Below are positions 16,333 through 24,680 of a DNA stretch of 39,566 nt, in pieces (positions within the stretch are counted from its first letter, which is position 1; every line of letters starts with the position of its first letter). A program made the position numbers and the translations under genes. Source of the stretch: Prevotella sp. UBA6994 (GTDB lineage Bacteria; Bacteroidota; Bacteroidia; Bacteroidales; Bacteroidaceae); assembly GCA_002449845.1 (NCBI GenBank), contig DJXW01000036.1, forward strand, positions 1 through 39,566, in the 5' to 3' direction. The notes beneath the pieces are model-generated. The model made no database searches and was not told the origin of the DNA. It saw nothing but the letters and a program-made list of their open reading frames with translations.

Positions 16333-17874
16333 TTACCTATAGATATACTTCTTCCCGTTCTTGATATATAAGTGCCCTGTTTGCGGTGTATTCACTTTCC
16401 TGCCTTGCAGGTCGTAGATGCAGGAAGCATTTTCAGACTCGTTTTCTATCAAGTTTATCCCACTTGGCAAGTCTATGACAATATGCTGGAAATCTTTCCA
16501 ATAATAATCATTCTTATACTCACTTTCGGTAGTAAGGGATGGTTCAGGAACGTGCAACGTGGCATCCTGTATCGTTTTTTCGTCAAACGATGTCGGATAG
16601 ATAGAAGGAGCATGTTCATCATACGAATATATGTCTTCCAAGGATGTGCAGCCCCCAAAGGCATATTGCTTAATTGCAGAAATAGAATTGATGTGCAAGG
16701 TCTTCAGACCTGTACAATAGTCGAATGCATGGTTATATACAACAAGGTCTCTTCTTCCCCCCAATTCTCCTCCCCTAATATCGGCTCCAATGGAAAGAGA
16801 AGTTAGGCCTGTACAACCAGCGAAAGCATACTCACCTATTTTTTCCAATTCTTTAGGCAAGTTCAATGATTGTATGCCTTTGCAATTATAGAAAGCATAA
16901 CTGCCTATGGTTTTCGCCTTGCCAAAAGTGATGGAAGTCAAATTGGTACATCCCTTAAACAGACCATCCATAATCACACTTCCAGGACCAAAGATGACAT
17001 TTTTTAATGTCCTCATATCTTCAAAGGGCGAATTGCCATTGCCATAATGATAATCAAGAACCCTATATATATTGACCGTTTCAATGGGGCAGCCATAGAA
17101 CACCCTCGAATATAACGTATAGGGATTACCAAATATTAAGGCATACGTGTTGCTATATTCGAAGGTTATGGTCTTGAGATTTCCACAGTTTTGAAAAGCC
17201 CCAATCCTCATAGCCCTCACATTCCCTGGTATTGTTATCGACTCCAAGTTCGTACAGCCTGTGAATGCTTCGTCCTCTATTGTTTCTATTCCCTTTCCAA
17301 AAGATACAGATGTTAATCCTGTACACCATGAAAACAGACTGTAAGAAACTGTTTTCATGGAACTTGGCAGACTGACTGATGTCAAATTCTCACATCCCCT
17401 AAACGAACCATCACCAATGGTTTTGACACCTTCTTCAATGGATAATGACTTAATCCCTGAGAAAGAAAAGACAAACTCGCCTATTTCCCGAACATTACCA
17501 GGGATAATCAAAGATGTTAATCCCGTGCAACAGAAAAAAGCATGTTGTTCAATGGTCCACAAGGAGGAAGGGATGGTGACAGAGGTCAACTCATTACAAT
17601 GCTCAAAAGCACCCTCACCAATGCCTCTCACCATGTAGGAATTTCCTTTGTATGTTACTTTCTCAGGAATCTCTATATGACCTGAGTAATTGCCACCTTT
17701 TGTTACATACGCTTCATATGTACCATAGCCATAGTTGTCCACCAATTTGAATAGTATACCGTCCACCTCAAAAGTTTGGGCGAACATCAACATGGAAAAG
17801 AGCAAAAGACTGATGGTCATTCCAAGCCTTTTCAATCTTTCCAAGTCAAGTAAAAGAATCTTTTTCCTTTTCAT
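16333..17874 (-). CDS. BspA-like leucine-rich repeat surface protein
   Basis: A 513-residue secreted protein built mainly of LRR_5 (BspA/Treponema pallidum type) repeats of about 23 residues, e.g. IGEGAFEHCNELTSVTIPSS, IGDGSFRGCENLTSVSLPSS and IEDEAFTGCTNLESITIPGN. The N-terminus has a hydrophobic segment, TISLLLFSMLMFAQ. The first Met (17874) gives a long basic n-region; Met19 (17820) would give a more standard signal peptide. The C-terminus has IYDLQGRKVNTPQTGHLYIK, the Prevotella-type tail shared with the CotH protein and the fragment at 35793. Such proteins bind host or bacterial surfaces in oral Bacteroidetes; the ligand here is unknown. It has its own promoter upstream. Confidence 0.9.
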   Translation of the reverse strand: MKRKKILLLDLERLKRLGMTISLLLFSMLMFAQTFEVDGILFKLVDNYGYGTYEAYVTKGGNYSGHIEIPEKVTYKGNSYMVRGIGEGAFEHCNELTSVTIPSSLWTIEQHAFFCCTGLTSLIIPGNVREIGEFVFSFSGIKSLSIEEGVKTIGDGSFRGCENLTSVSLPSSMKTVSYSLFSWCTGLTSVSFGKGIETIEDEAFTGCTNLESITIPGNVRAMRIGAFQNCGNLKTITFEYSNTYALIFGNPYTLYSRVFYGCPIETVNIYRVLDYHYGNGNSPFEDMRTLKNVIFGPGSVIMDGLFKGCTNLTSITFGKAKTIGSYAFYNCKGIQSLNLPKELEKIGEYAFAGCTGLTSLSIGADIRGGELGGRRDLVVYNHAFDYCTGLKTLHINSISAIKQYAFGGCTSLEDIYSYDEHAPSIYPTSFDEKTIQDATLHVPEPSLTTESEYKNDYYWKDFQHIVIDLPSGINLIENESENASCIYDLQGRKVNTPQTGHLYIKNGKKYIYR

Positions 17875-17909
17875 AATTCTAACTTATTGGTTAAACATTT
17901 GATAGTTTG

Positions 17910-17941
17910 CAAATATAAGAATTTTTTTATATTTATATCAA
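17910..17941 (-). promoter_or_regulatory. Promoter of the leucine-rich repeat gene
   Basis: On the minus strand TTG (17939-17941), a 21-nt spacer, then TATATTTG (17910-17917). Transcription would start near 17903, about 30 nt before the ATG at 17874. Confidence 0.7.
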
Positions 17942-18079
17942 CATTAATACAACTTTTCCTACACTTTTTTGCTTTTGCATCTAAAAGTGTCCTTTAAGAT
18001 TACGTTCAATGTGTTCCAATTGATGTCTTACAGTATTCTTCCGTGAAGACATGAACGTGAGTCTATGACTTCATCCATA

Positions 18080-18541
18080 TCAGCATTCTAAGAATTGCTT
18101 TAGGTTGTCCTTCAGTGTCCTCGCCTTTCTTTCTCCGAACAGGTGATAGTTCACCTGTATCTTCAGGCGTACTATTCTGTTGCTGTCAACCCCCATTGCC
18201 CTCTGCATGGCATAATTGGAGAACGACAGGCAAAGGAGAAGGCTCACCCGCAACTGGTCACGGGTGAGTTTTCCCTCCATCACCGCCAAGCGGTAGAAAG
18301 AAGGGTAATGTTTGCGGATGAGCATTTTCAACTGTTCCCATTCCTCGTTGGTGGGTGGCTCGCCAATGTATGAGTCTTGGGTAAGGGCATGGAAGCGGGC
18401 ATATATCCCACTGTCGTACATATTTTGAAGATTGTCATGATGTTTTTCCACATTGAGTTGGGCTTCGAGAGATTCTACCTTTTCCACCAGCATCCTCAAT
18501 AGTTTCATGATTTCCCTCAGATTCTCGTTAACGTTGTCCAT
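18080..18541 (-). CDS. Orphan coiled-coil / helix-turn-helix protein
   Basis: A 153-residue soluble protein. Residues 1-35 form a heptad-like coiled coil (NENLREIMKLLRMLVEKVES). The middle (GEPPTNEEWEQLKMLIRKHY) and the C-terminal part (LTRDQLRVSLLLCLSFSNYA, then MGVDSNRIVRLKIQVN) resemble the sigma-4/LuxR-like HTH that ends many Bacteroidales sensor-regulators, in which an LCLL.. helix precedes a recognition helix. Here it stands alone, without a membrane or TPR sensor part, so it is either a small DNA-binding regulator or a derived fragment. It has its own -7 box and a perfect palindrome just upstream, which fits autoregulation. The HTH assignment is by pattern, not proven. Confidence 0.6.
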   Translation of the reverse strand: MDNVNENLREIMKLLRMLVEKVESLEAQLNVEKHHDNLQNMYDSGIYARFHALTQDSYIGEPPTNEEWEQLKMLIRKHYPSFYRLAVMEGKLTRDQLRVSLLLCLSFSNYAMQRAMGVDSNRIVRLKIQVNYHLFGERKARTLKDNLKQFLEC

Positions 18542-18602
18542 AGCTATATTGTTGTTAGTTATTATTCAATTTGCTTACACTCAACCGATTTGGTTTACGA
18601 AG

Positions 18603-18656
18603 CAAAATTAGAAAACTAAAAAGTGGGAAAGAAAAAAGTGACACATTATGTGTCAC
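18603..18656 (-). promoter_or_regulatory. -7 box and operator-like palindrome of the HTH gene
   Basis: TAATTTTG on the minus strand at 18603-18610 is a good -7 box, 62 nt ahead of the ATG. GTGACACATTATGTGTCAC at 18638-18656 is a perfect 8+3+8 palindrome 27 nt further upstream, where an activator or repressor would bind. No TTTG -33 was seen, which also fits activator dependence. Confidence 0.55.
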
Positions 18657-18755
18657 CCTAAATTCACCCTAAAGGCTTGAACGATGAGATATGGAAGGTT
18701 GTAAGTGGCTTGTTTTCAGTGCTTTTAAAAAAGTGTCACCCTAAAATCACCCTAA
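18650..18755. repeat. Paired TCACCCTAA sites, two copies 83 bp apart
   Basis: GTGTCACCCTAAA is followed by TCACCCTAA at 18650-18672, and the block is repeated with one change at 18733-18755. Each block holds two CACCCTAA units 11 bp apart, one helical turn, giving four sites in total. The first overlaps the right arm of the palindrome. This looks like binding sites for a dimer or oligomer. Confidence 0.7.
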
Positions 18756-18870
18756 TATAAGGTGAGCCACATTCAACGACACATTGCCACGGATATAACT
18801 GGACGTTTTACCTTTGATTATTTATTGAAAAACAAATGTCATAATGTATGACAAAATCTTGTTCGCATTT

Positions 18871-19045
18871 TCTTGTATTCCAGAAATGGAAATACGGGAA
18901 AATGGGTTAAGAAGGGTGAAAAACCATGTTTTTCATCGTAACATAATATGTTACGGACGTAACTATATGAGTTACGAGCGTAATTCATATAGTTAGCGAG
19001 CTTAAAATGATATGTTATGAAGGCTCAAAAATGATGTTTTTCATG
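18871..19045. repeat. 21-bp palindrome-array element, copy A
   Basis: An element of about 175 bp shared with 35090-35268. Left flank: AGAAATGGAAATACG and ATGGGTTAA. The centre has four units starting at 18937, 18958, 18979 and about 19000, exactly 21 bp apart. Unit 1 is CGTAACATAATATGTTACG (perfect palindrome). Unit 2 is CGTAACTATATGAGTTACG (7-bp arms). Units 3 and 4 are degenerate. Right flank: TATGTTATGAAGGCTCAAAA. No coding potential is seen in 18660-19270. Confidence 0.85.
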
Positions 19046-19054
19046 TATAAATAC

Positions 19055-19090
19055 ACAATAACGAACGCATATTTATGCGTTCGTTATTGT
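19055..19090. other. Perfect 17-bp-arm hairpin
   Basis: ACAATAACGAACGCATA (19055-19071) and TATGCGTTCGTTATTGT (19074-19090) are exact reverse complements with 2 nt between them, giving a near-continuous 36-bp palindrome. There is no U run on either side, so a simple terminator is unlikely; a protein-binding palindrome, cruciform or transcript-end stabiliser is possible. It directly follows element A and is absent after element B. Confidence 0.85.
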
Positions 19091-19226
19091 AATATGCTAA
19101 TTATCAAGTTGTTATGAAAAGTTTTAAAAACTGCCATTTTTTCGACCGACGGAGGAGTTGGTGAAAAATATCGCAAACGAGAGGGCTGTTTTTGTTACTT
19201 TTTATTGACAAATCAGCGACATGTTG

Positions 19227-19272
19227 CGGTCTCTAAGTGCAAATATGTGACATTTGCTATATGATTGACTTA
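19227..19272 (-). repeat. Dispersed 3'-end repeat, copy 2
   Basis: Matches 11166-11210 at most positions. On the minus strand it begins 2 nt after the stop of the RidA-like gene and contains GCAAAT...ATTTGC (a 6-bp stem). It is a shared 3'-UTR sequence of two unrelated genes. Confidence 0.75.
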
Positions 19273-19274
19273 TT

Positions 19275-20414
19275 TTATAAGGCAGGATAATCTGTAGTTT
19301 GTGCCTTGATAGCCATCGTTTCCATTTCGATAAGCCATCCTGGGCGACACACTTTGGCATTGACGATAATCCACGGTTTGTTGGGGAAACGCTCTTGGTA
19401 CAGTGCGCGAATGGTTTCGTAATCGGCAGGGTCGCGCAGATAAACAATCATCTGCATGGCATCGTCGAACGTACATCCAGCCTCGGCAAGCAATGCTTCT
19501 ACGTTTTCCCACATCCTATGGCATTGAGCCACCACGTCGCCACGGTGCATGATTTCGCCCTTGTTGTTGATGCTTGCCGTACCAGAGATAAACACATGTC
19601 GGCGGTCGCCATAGTCGATGTACGTGCCACGCTCAAAGCTTACGCCATAGTCGCTTGTGCGATTCAGGTGAGTAGCTGCATAGAGATAGTGTACCTGTTC
19701 TTTCTTGATGCCTTTCACGGCGTATGCGTCCATCTGTGAAAGGACCCTTGCCTCAGCCTGTCTGCCACCTATTCCCGTACTGGCAATGAAGTGGGTCTTA
19801 TCAGTCAGGTTTTGCGTGATAAACACCTCGTTTCTGGCTTTCACCACACCATGATAGTTTAAATCGACATCGTTGACAAAAAACCAGGTCCTGATGCAAT
19901 TGTCAGCCAAGCTGCATCCTTCCTTGATGAGTTGCATGATATAGTCGTTGAGAAGGATGCGAGTCTGTCGTTCAGAGTCTTTTGCCAGGTTGTTGGCACT
20001 ACCCAACCACAGGTGTTGGTAAGCACCGTGGGATATTTCATAAAGACCAGACGGTAATGCCTTGTTTTGGACATGGGTCTGCAAGTATGCCCATAGTGCA
20101 ATCTTGGTTCCGTTGAGGGGAGCCTGTTGGATGATAGATAGGGCACAGTCAGGACTTTCCAACTCATAGTTCATCAGTTCGTCGCTTTGGTTGGCAGCGT
20201 CGCTCAAGAAGTAACGCTTGAAAACGGCACATGCATTTTCAAGTTCTTCAGTCCTAACGTATGTGAGTGTATTTAATATCGACTTTACTTGTTCTTGAAA
20301 GGAAAGGCGATTGTTTGTTACTTGTATCGCTACATGAAACTCTTTCACCTCCGTTCCTTTTTCAAAGCTGGTTATTTTGGCAATTGAGTTGTCAAAAGTT
20401 ATTATTTTGTCCAT
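19275..20414 (-). CDS. RidA-family protein with chorismatase-like N-terminal domain
   Basis: A 379-residue protein. The C-terminal third (about 270-375) is a RidA/YjgF-type domain: HVFISGTASINNKGEIMHRG, then VVAQCHRMWENVEALLAEAG, then VCRPGWLIEMETMA, whose Arg and Glu match the residues that bind the substrate carboxylate in RidA and chorismatases. The N-terminal two thirds resemble the pseudo-RidA part of FkbO/Hyg5/XanB2 chorismatases (WLGSANNLAKDSERQTRILL, then IRTWFFVNDVDLNYHGVVKA). It may therefore act on a chorismate-like or imine/enamine substrate. It is the last gene of the porin-imelysin-cytochrome operon, 89 nt after ccsBA. A TAATTTTG box on the minus strand at 20432-20439 could give it a private promoter. 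The reaction is uncertain. Confidence 0.75.
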   Translation of the reverse strand: MDKIITFDNSIAKITSFEKGTEVKEFHVAIQVTNNRLSFQEQVKSILNTLTYVRTEELENACAVFKRYFLSDAANQSDELMNYELESPDCALSIIQQAPLNGTKIALWAYLQTHVQNKALPSGLYEISHGAYQHLWLGSANNLAKDSERQTRILLNDYIMQLIKEGCSLADNCIRTWFFVNDVDLNYHGVVKARNEVFITQNLTDKTHFIASTGIGGRQAEARVLSQMDAYAVKGIKKEQVHYLYAATHLNRTSDYGVSFERGTYIDYGDRRHVFISGTASINNKGEIMHRGDVVAQCHRMWENVEALLAEAGCTFDDAMQMIVYLRDPADYETIRALYQERFPNKPWIIVNAKVCRPGWLIEMETMAIKAQTTDYPAL

Positions 20415-20503
20415 CTTTATTTTGTTTGCTGCAAAATTATGAAAAAAAACTCAAATATTGACAGTTGTTGAGATAAAAGTGTTGGTTGGGGCGATTTTTG
20501 TTG

Positions 20504-22732
20504 TCAAGCGTAACTGTGCATTCCTCCTAAGAAGTAGTTTACACCGAAGTAAGTCATGAGAATGGTCAGGAACGCCAGTACCATAAAGGCATGGAAAACC
20601 TTGGCTCGATTGAATGCGGGAAGTGATTGCGTGTGTAAGGCAATGGCATAAACCATGAAGGTGATGAGCGCCCATGTCTCCTTGGGGTCCCATTGCCAAT
20701 ATTGTCCCCATGATACATTAGCCCAGATAGCACCGATGAAAATGCCAAGTCCCATTGTGGTCATGGCAGGATAGAGCATGATTCTGCTCAATACAGCCAA
20801 CTGGTCGGCACTTTTCTTCATGATAAGCCCCATGATTCCGCAGATAAATGTCAGGCTCAGCAAGGCATACGACATCATGATGACGCTCACGTGCAAGCTC
20901 AGCAAAGGACTGTTGAGCACTGGCATCAAGTGGGTGATGTTGGGATCCATCTGGTTGATGTGGCTCACCAAGAGAAAGAAACCACTCGACAGGAAGCAAG
21001 ACGTGATGAACAGGGATGAAAGCGTATCGGAGAGGTTCTTAAACCTGAAATGTACCAATAGGGCAGTGAGCATGACGAACCATGCGATAAACAACATCGT
21101 CTCATATCCATTGCTCATGGGAAGTGTTGACTTGATTATCCACCGCAAGGCAATGCAAAAGGTAAGTGTCAGGAAAGACAATGTCATGATACAGATAATC
21201 AATGTCTTGATACACTTGTCTTTGCGGTTGTCTGCGGGATTCTTCCTCGTCATACGGTAGATGAGGTAGATGAGGCACAGTATGCCCATCGTCAGGTTGA
21301 CCATGAAAAGAATGGTGGCATACGATACCTTATTATATATGTATTCGGCTTGTAATTTTGTGTTGCCTGGAATAGATGTTCCTGCGTTTTCTTGTTGGAA
21401 AGCCTTGATTTCGTTAAGGACAGACGTGAAATGAACCACGTTTTTCGATTGCGTGTCTTGGTAAAGACGGTCGAAAGCAGATGAGATGAACGTAGCGTTT
21501 TCGGTGCTCATTCCGTTTGGCATCTTTTCCGTGGGAGACACCCATTTGGTTATTCCATCATAAGTGTTGGGGAACAGTCTCAATAAAGTACCTCTGCGCA
21601 ACTCCATCACCAGTATGAGCTTATCGTCTAACTGTAGTGCTTGTTTATGCAAGTCGTCGTGGTTGCCATTGTAGTATTCCTGTAAGTATTTGCCTAACTT
21701 GTAGTTGCCTGTATAAGCCTCGAAGAAGGTGTTGACGGTAGCATATTTCTCAATGCCAAACAGACTCTTGATGTTGCTGCCTTTCACCTTGATGATGGGC
21801 TCCTTGCTCCATTCATCTCCCCAGAAGATGAAGCCTAAGAGCACTTGCTCGGCAGTAAAGTCCTTGTAATGACCTTTGCCGTAGAGCTTTTTGGTGAAGT
21901 CGATGGCAAATGTCTGCACGGGACAGGTGCGGTCGTTGTGCAGGATGATGAGTTTTCCGAAATCCCGTGCCACGTCTTTGGGCAGTGTTGGCTGAGCGTG
22001 TAGGGAAGGAATGGTGATTGAGAAAACGGCAATCAGCATCATCGTGCGTTTCAGCAAGGGTGAGCGAAGCAGTTTCCTAAACGTACCTTTCGGGTCGATT
22101 AGCATCCAGATTAATGAGAAAAACAACAGCGCATAACCGACGTATGTCACAGGAATGCCCCACGGGTCGTCGTTGATAGAGAGAATGCTCCCACCACGGT
22201 CATCGTCAAACGCACTCTGGTATATACGAATGCCTCTGTAAGAGAAAATGCTGTTCATGGAAACCGTGCCCCTTGTCTGTTGGTCTCCATCAGTTACCAA
22301 GAGATGAGAGATATAGTTGTTGGCAGCCTCAGTACCCTCATGATACGTAATGTCGAACTTCTCCAGCTTCACGCTGAAAGGCAGTGTCTCCATGCGCATC
22401 CCATTCTCAGTAGCTTCTCCATAGTATTGGTTGGTAGTCTCTCCAATTCTCAGGTGTATCATCCCTTGGCGAGAGAAATAGTGAGTGAGCAAAGCCCCTG
22501 CGAGAATACATACCAAAGAGGCATGGATGAGCAAGGTAGCCCAACGCTTCACCCTTCTCTTGACAATCCAGGCAATGCCAAAAGCTACAAGCAATGCCCA
22601 AAGCAACGAAAACCACCATGCGCCATAGACATTGGTAAGTACGTATTCTCTGCCTTGGCTATGTTCGATAAACGTTGCCGATGCAAGGACAATGATGATG
22701 GCGATGTATAAGATACTGACTATTTTTCTCAT
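20504..22732 (-). CDS. ccsBA: Fused ResB-CcsA cytochrome c synthase (system II)
   Basis: A 742-residue inner-membrane haem-ligation protein. Residues 1-230 are ResB/CcsB-like (helices SILYIAIIIVLASATFIEHS, FSLLWALLVAFGIAWIV and WATLLIHASLVCILAGALL). A periplasmic middle part follows (about 250-440). The C-terminal CcsA part has about eight helices with the haem-handling WGQYWQWDPKE at 675-685 and conserved His at 700 and 714. It moves haem out and attaches it to CxxCH motifs of periplasmic apocytochromes. The di-haem lipoprotein directly upstream, with two CxxCH motifs, is an obvious client. A 34-nt hairpin lies in the gap between them. Confidence 0.9.
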   Translation of the reverse strand: MRKIVSILYIAIIIVLASATFIEHSQGREYVLTNVYGAWWFSLLWALLVAFGIAWIVKRRVKRWATLLIHASLVCILAGALLTHYFSRQGMIHLRIGETTNQYYGEATENGMRMETLPFSVKLEKFDITYHEGTEAANNYISHLLVTDGDQQTRGTVSMNSIFSYRGIRIYQSAFDDDRGGSILSINDDPWGIPVTYVGYALLFFSLIWMLIDPKGTFRKLLRSPLLKRTMMLIAVFSITIPSLHAQPTLPKDVARDFGKLIILHNDRTCPVQTFAIDFTKKLYGKGHYKDFTAEQVLLGFIFWGDEWSKEPIIKVKGSNIKSLFGIEKYATVNTFFEAYTGNYKLGKYLQEYYNGNHDDLHKQALQLDDKLILVMELRRGTLLRLFPNTYDGITKWVSPTEKMPNGMSTENATFISSAFDRLYQDTQSKNVVHFTSVLNEIKAFQQENAGTSIPGNTKLQAEYIYNKVSYATILFMVNLTMGILCLIYLIYRMTRKNPADNRKDKCIKTLIICIMTLSFLTLTFCIALRWIIKSTLPMSNGYETMLFIAWFVMLTALLVHFRFKNLSDTLSSLFITSCFLSSGFFLLVSHINQMDPNITHLMPVLNSPLLSLHVSVIMMSYALLSLTFICGIMGLIMKKSADQLAVLSRIMLYPAMTTMGLGIFIGAIWANVSWGQYWQWDPKETWALITFMVYAIALHTQSLPAFNRAKVFHAFMVLAFLTILMTYFGVNYFLGGMHSYA

Positions 22733-22761
22733 TGGGATAGGGGGCGTTTTTTCTAGGATTT

Positions 22762-22795
22762 ATAGGGATACCTAGGATATCCTAAGTATCCCTAT
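22762..22795 (-). other. 34-nt intra-operon hairpin before ccsBA
   Basis: ATAGGGATAC (22762-22771) pairs with GTATCCCTAT (22786-22795) around the inner palindrome TAGGATATCCTA (22773-22784). The only imperfect pair is 22772/22785: C-A on the plus strand but G-U wobble in minus-strand RNA. No U run follows, so RNA processing or stabilisation is more likely than termination. Confidence 0.75.
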
Positions 22796-22815
22796 GTACT
22801 TCTTAATTACTTTAC

Positions 22816-24591
22816 TTAAATTGCTTCGATGAATTTCACTACTGCATCACGGTCTTTCTTGGGAAGATTGTAGAACTTCACCGTAGAATCGTAAGCATCC
22901 GATTGCTTAGAATAACCGTGCCACATGATAGCCTCGATGACTGTACGGGCGCGAGTATCGTGCAAACGGTCATCAGCACCGGTAAGCATACGGCTCAAAC
23001 CACGTCCCCATAATGGAGTGGTACGGCACCATCCCGTGCGAATATCGTTAATCATGAACAAGCGATGCTGAACCATGTCTGTATAGGGCCAAATGGTTTG
23101 GTTGGGGAACTTAGGCAGAAGCTTGGTGTAATCGCCATCCTTTGCCAATCCGTTTGCATCGGCGTATGCCTTGATGCTTGCATCTACCCACATGTTGTCG
23201 TTTCCTGTCTTCCATGAAGGACGGTGACACTGTGCGCAACCAATCTGAGTGAAGAGCGCCTTACCACGTTGTACATCCTCATCGCCCAGGTTACGAGCTG
23301 CAGGAACGGCCAATCCACGATGCCAAACCATAAACTGGTAATATTGCTTGTCGCTCATCTCCTCTTTGCCATTATAAGGTGCTCCTTGGAAAAGATACTT
23401 GTCAAAGGTTTCCTTCTTGGCTATAGACGAACAGCTCAATATCTCGTTGACACGATTGGCAATGCCCTCGTCAGTTCCATCAGCGTAATAAGGATGGAGA
23501 ATGCTCGTTTCGGAAGCACCATGCTCCTTGATGTAGCTGATAACCTCTTGGTCTTCGCTCTGTGCCTTTGCCCAAGCGGGAGTGGTATAGAGGAAGTGAC
23601 GGTCAGAACGAGTAACGTTGGTGATGTTCCAGATGGCATTTGCGCCAGCACCGTCTTGCAATGAGCCACGAGTCATGGCGTATGTGAATCGCTTCAGAGG
23701 ACCACGGTTTCCATGATGAGTGCCCGTGTTATTGTATGCGGCAGAGTAATAGGCACCTGGCTTGAACTTGCCCGCTGCCTTATCCCACATGGCAGGATTC
23801 AACTCCACGTATTTTGACTCGGCAGCCCATTGCTTCTCAATCTCTTCGTCATCGAGAGCATCCAGCAAACCAGTTCCGTAAATGCCAATGGTAGATTCTA
23901 AGCGCACGTCGTAGTTCTCTGGCTTAGGATTGGTGTTGAATGCAGACTGTGGGATTCTTACTTCTGGATAGATGAGAGAATACGTTTCGCCATCAGGGAA
24001 TGTCATGGGAAGTCCACTCTCCATTGCCGTTACGGTCTTCCAATCAATCTGAATCTGATTCTCGTCGATAGGAGCCTTGAATGGAGTCATGGCTTTTGTC
24101 TGAGGCATACCTGTCACTTCAGAGATGTAAGCATTGTTGTCAGGATGATAGATTACCAACAGATAACCATTGCCGATGGTATTGGCACGATACTCTGTTT
24201 GGCGCTTTCCGTGTCCGTAAGCAGGGTGGCAAGCGATACAACTGTTGCGTACCCAAGCAGGACCAAGACCCTTGCGTGGTTCTTGTTCAAAGGTGTAAAG
24301 ATGCTCAAAGAAGTCTTCACCCGTATTGAAGTCTTCTTCCATACCCGCAATGTTTTCCACGGCAGGTGCAGGTGATGAATAGCTCACTTCTTCGGTTGTT
24401 CCTAACAATCCTCCGGGATACCATTCCTCAGCGGAGAAGTTGCCTACCGCCTTTCCAAAAATGTTCTCGTTGGGGCTGAGAGGACCCAGGTTTGGCGTTT
24501 CGCTTTCATTGTCATCAGAGCAAGCTGTCAATAACGGCAAAGACAGCAGTCCGGCGAAAGCCATTGCAGTAAATTTGTTCAGTTTCATCAT
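22816..24591 (-). CDS. Di-haem oxidoreductase lipoprotein (DUF1111, predicted thiol oxidoreductase)
   Basis: A 591-residue lipoprotein (lipobox LTAC, Cys24) of the DUF1111/DHOR family, related to bacterial di-haem peroxidases. Two haem-binding motifs are visible: CIACH at 118-122 and CAQCH at 452-456. Other family blocks are GLLDALDDEEI, HHGNRGPLKRFTYAMTRGSL, LRTGWCRTTPLWGRGLSRML-like WCRTTPLWGRG and EAIMWHG. Expected location is periplasmic or outer-membrane-anchored. In other bacteria DUF1111 genes travel with imelysin genes in iron-responsive operons, as here. The electron partner and substrate are unknown. A stem-loop with a G-U wobble precedes the gene. Confidence 0.88.
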   Translation of the reverse strand: MMKLNKFTAMAFAGLLSLPLLTACSDDNESETPNLGPLSPNENIFGKAVGNFSAEEWYPGGLLGTTEEVSYSSPAPAVENIAGMEEDFNTGEDFFEHLYTFEQEPRKGLGPAWVRNSCIACHPAYGHGKRQTEYRANTIGNGYLLVIYHPDNNAYISEVTGMPQTKAMTPFKAPIDENQIQIDWKTVTAMESGLPMTFPDGETYSLIYPEVRIPQSAFNTNPKPENYDVRLESTIGIYGTGLLDALDDEEIEKQWAAESKYVELNPAMWDKAAGKFKPGAYYSAAYNNTGTHHGNRGPLKRFTYAMTRGSLQDGAGANAIWNITNVTRSDRHFLYTTPAWAKAQSEDQEVISYIKEHGASETSILHPYYADGTDEGIANRVNEILSCSSIAKKETFDKYLFQGAPYNGKEEMSDKQYYQFMVWHRGLAVPAARNLGDEDVQRGKALFTQIGCAQCHRPSWKTGNDNMWVDASIKAYADANGLAKDGDYTKLLPKFPNQTIWPYTDMVQHRLFMINDIRTGWCRTTPLWGRGLSRMLTGADDRLHDTRARTVIEAIMWHGYSKQSDAYDSTVKFYNLPKKDRDAVVKFIEAI

Positions 24592-24623
24592 GTTATTTGT
24601 ATCATTTAATTAAAACCAATCAA

Positions 24624-24652
24624 GCGTCTCGCCGCATTTTACGGCAAGACGC
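24624..24652 (-). other. Intra-operon hairpin between imelysin and di-haem genes
   Basis: In minus-strand RNA GCGTCTUGCCG pairs with CGGCGAGACGC over 11 bp with a single U-G wobble; on the plus strand that position is a C-A mismatch. It is followed by UUGAUUGGUUUUAAUU, so partial termination that lowers expression of the downstream genes is possible. Confidence 0.7.
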
Positions 24653-24680
24653 ATTATTATATATATTGAATAGTTGAAAA

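Noticed and set aside
18542..19274. A hidden gene in the 730-nt gap
   Set aside because: No frame longer than a few dozen codons has a plausible start; the content is repeats and palindromes.
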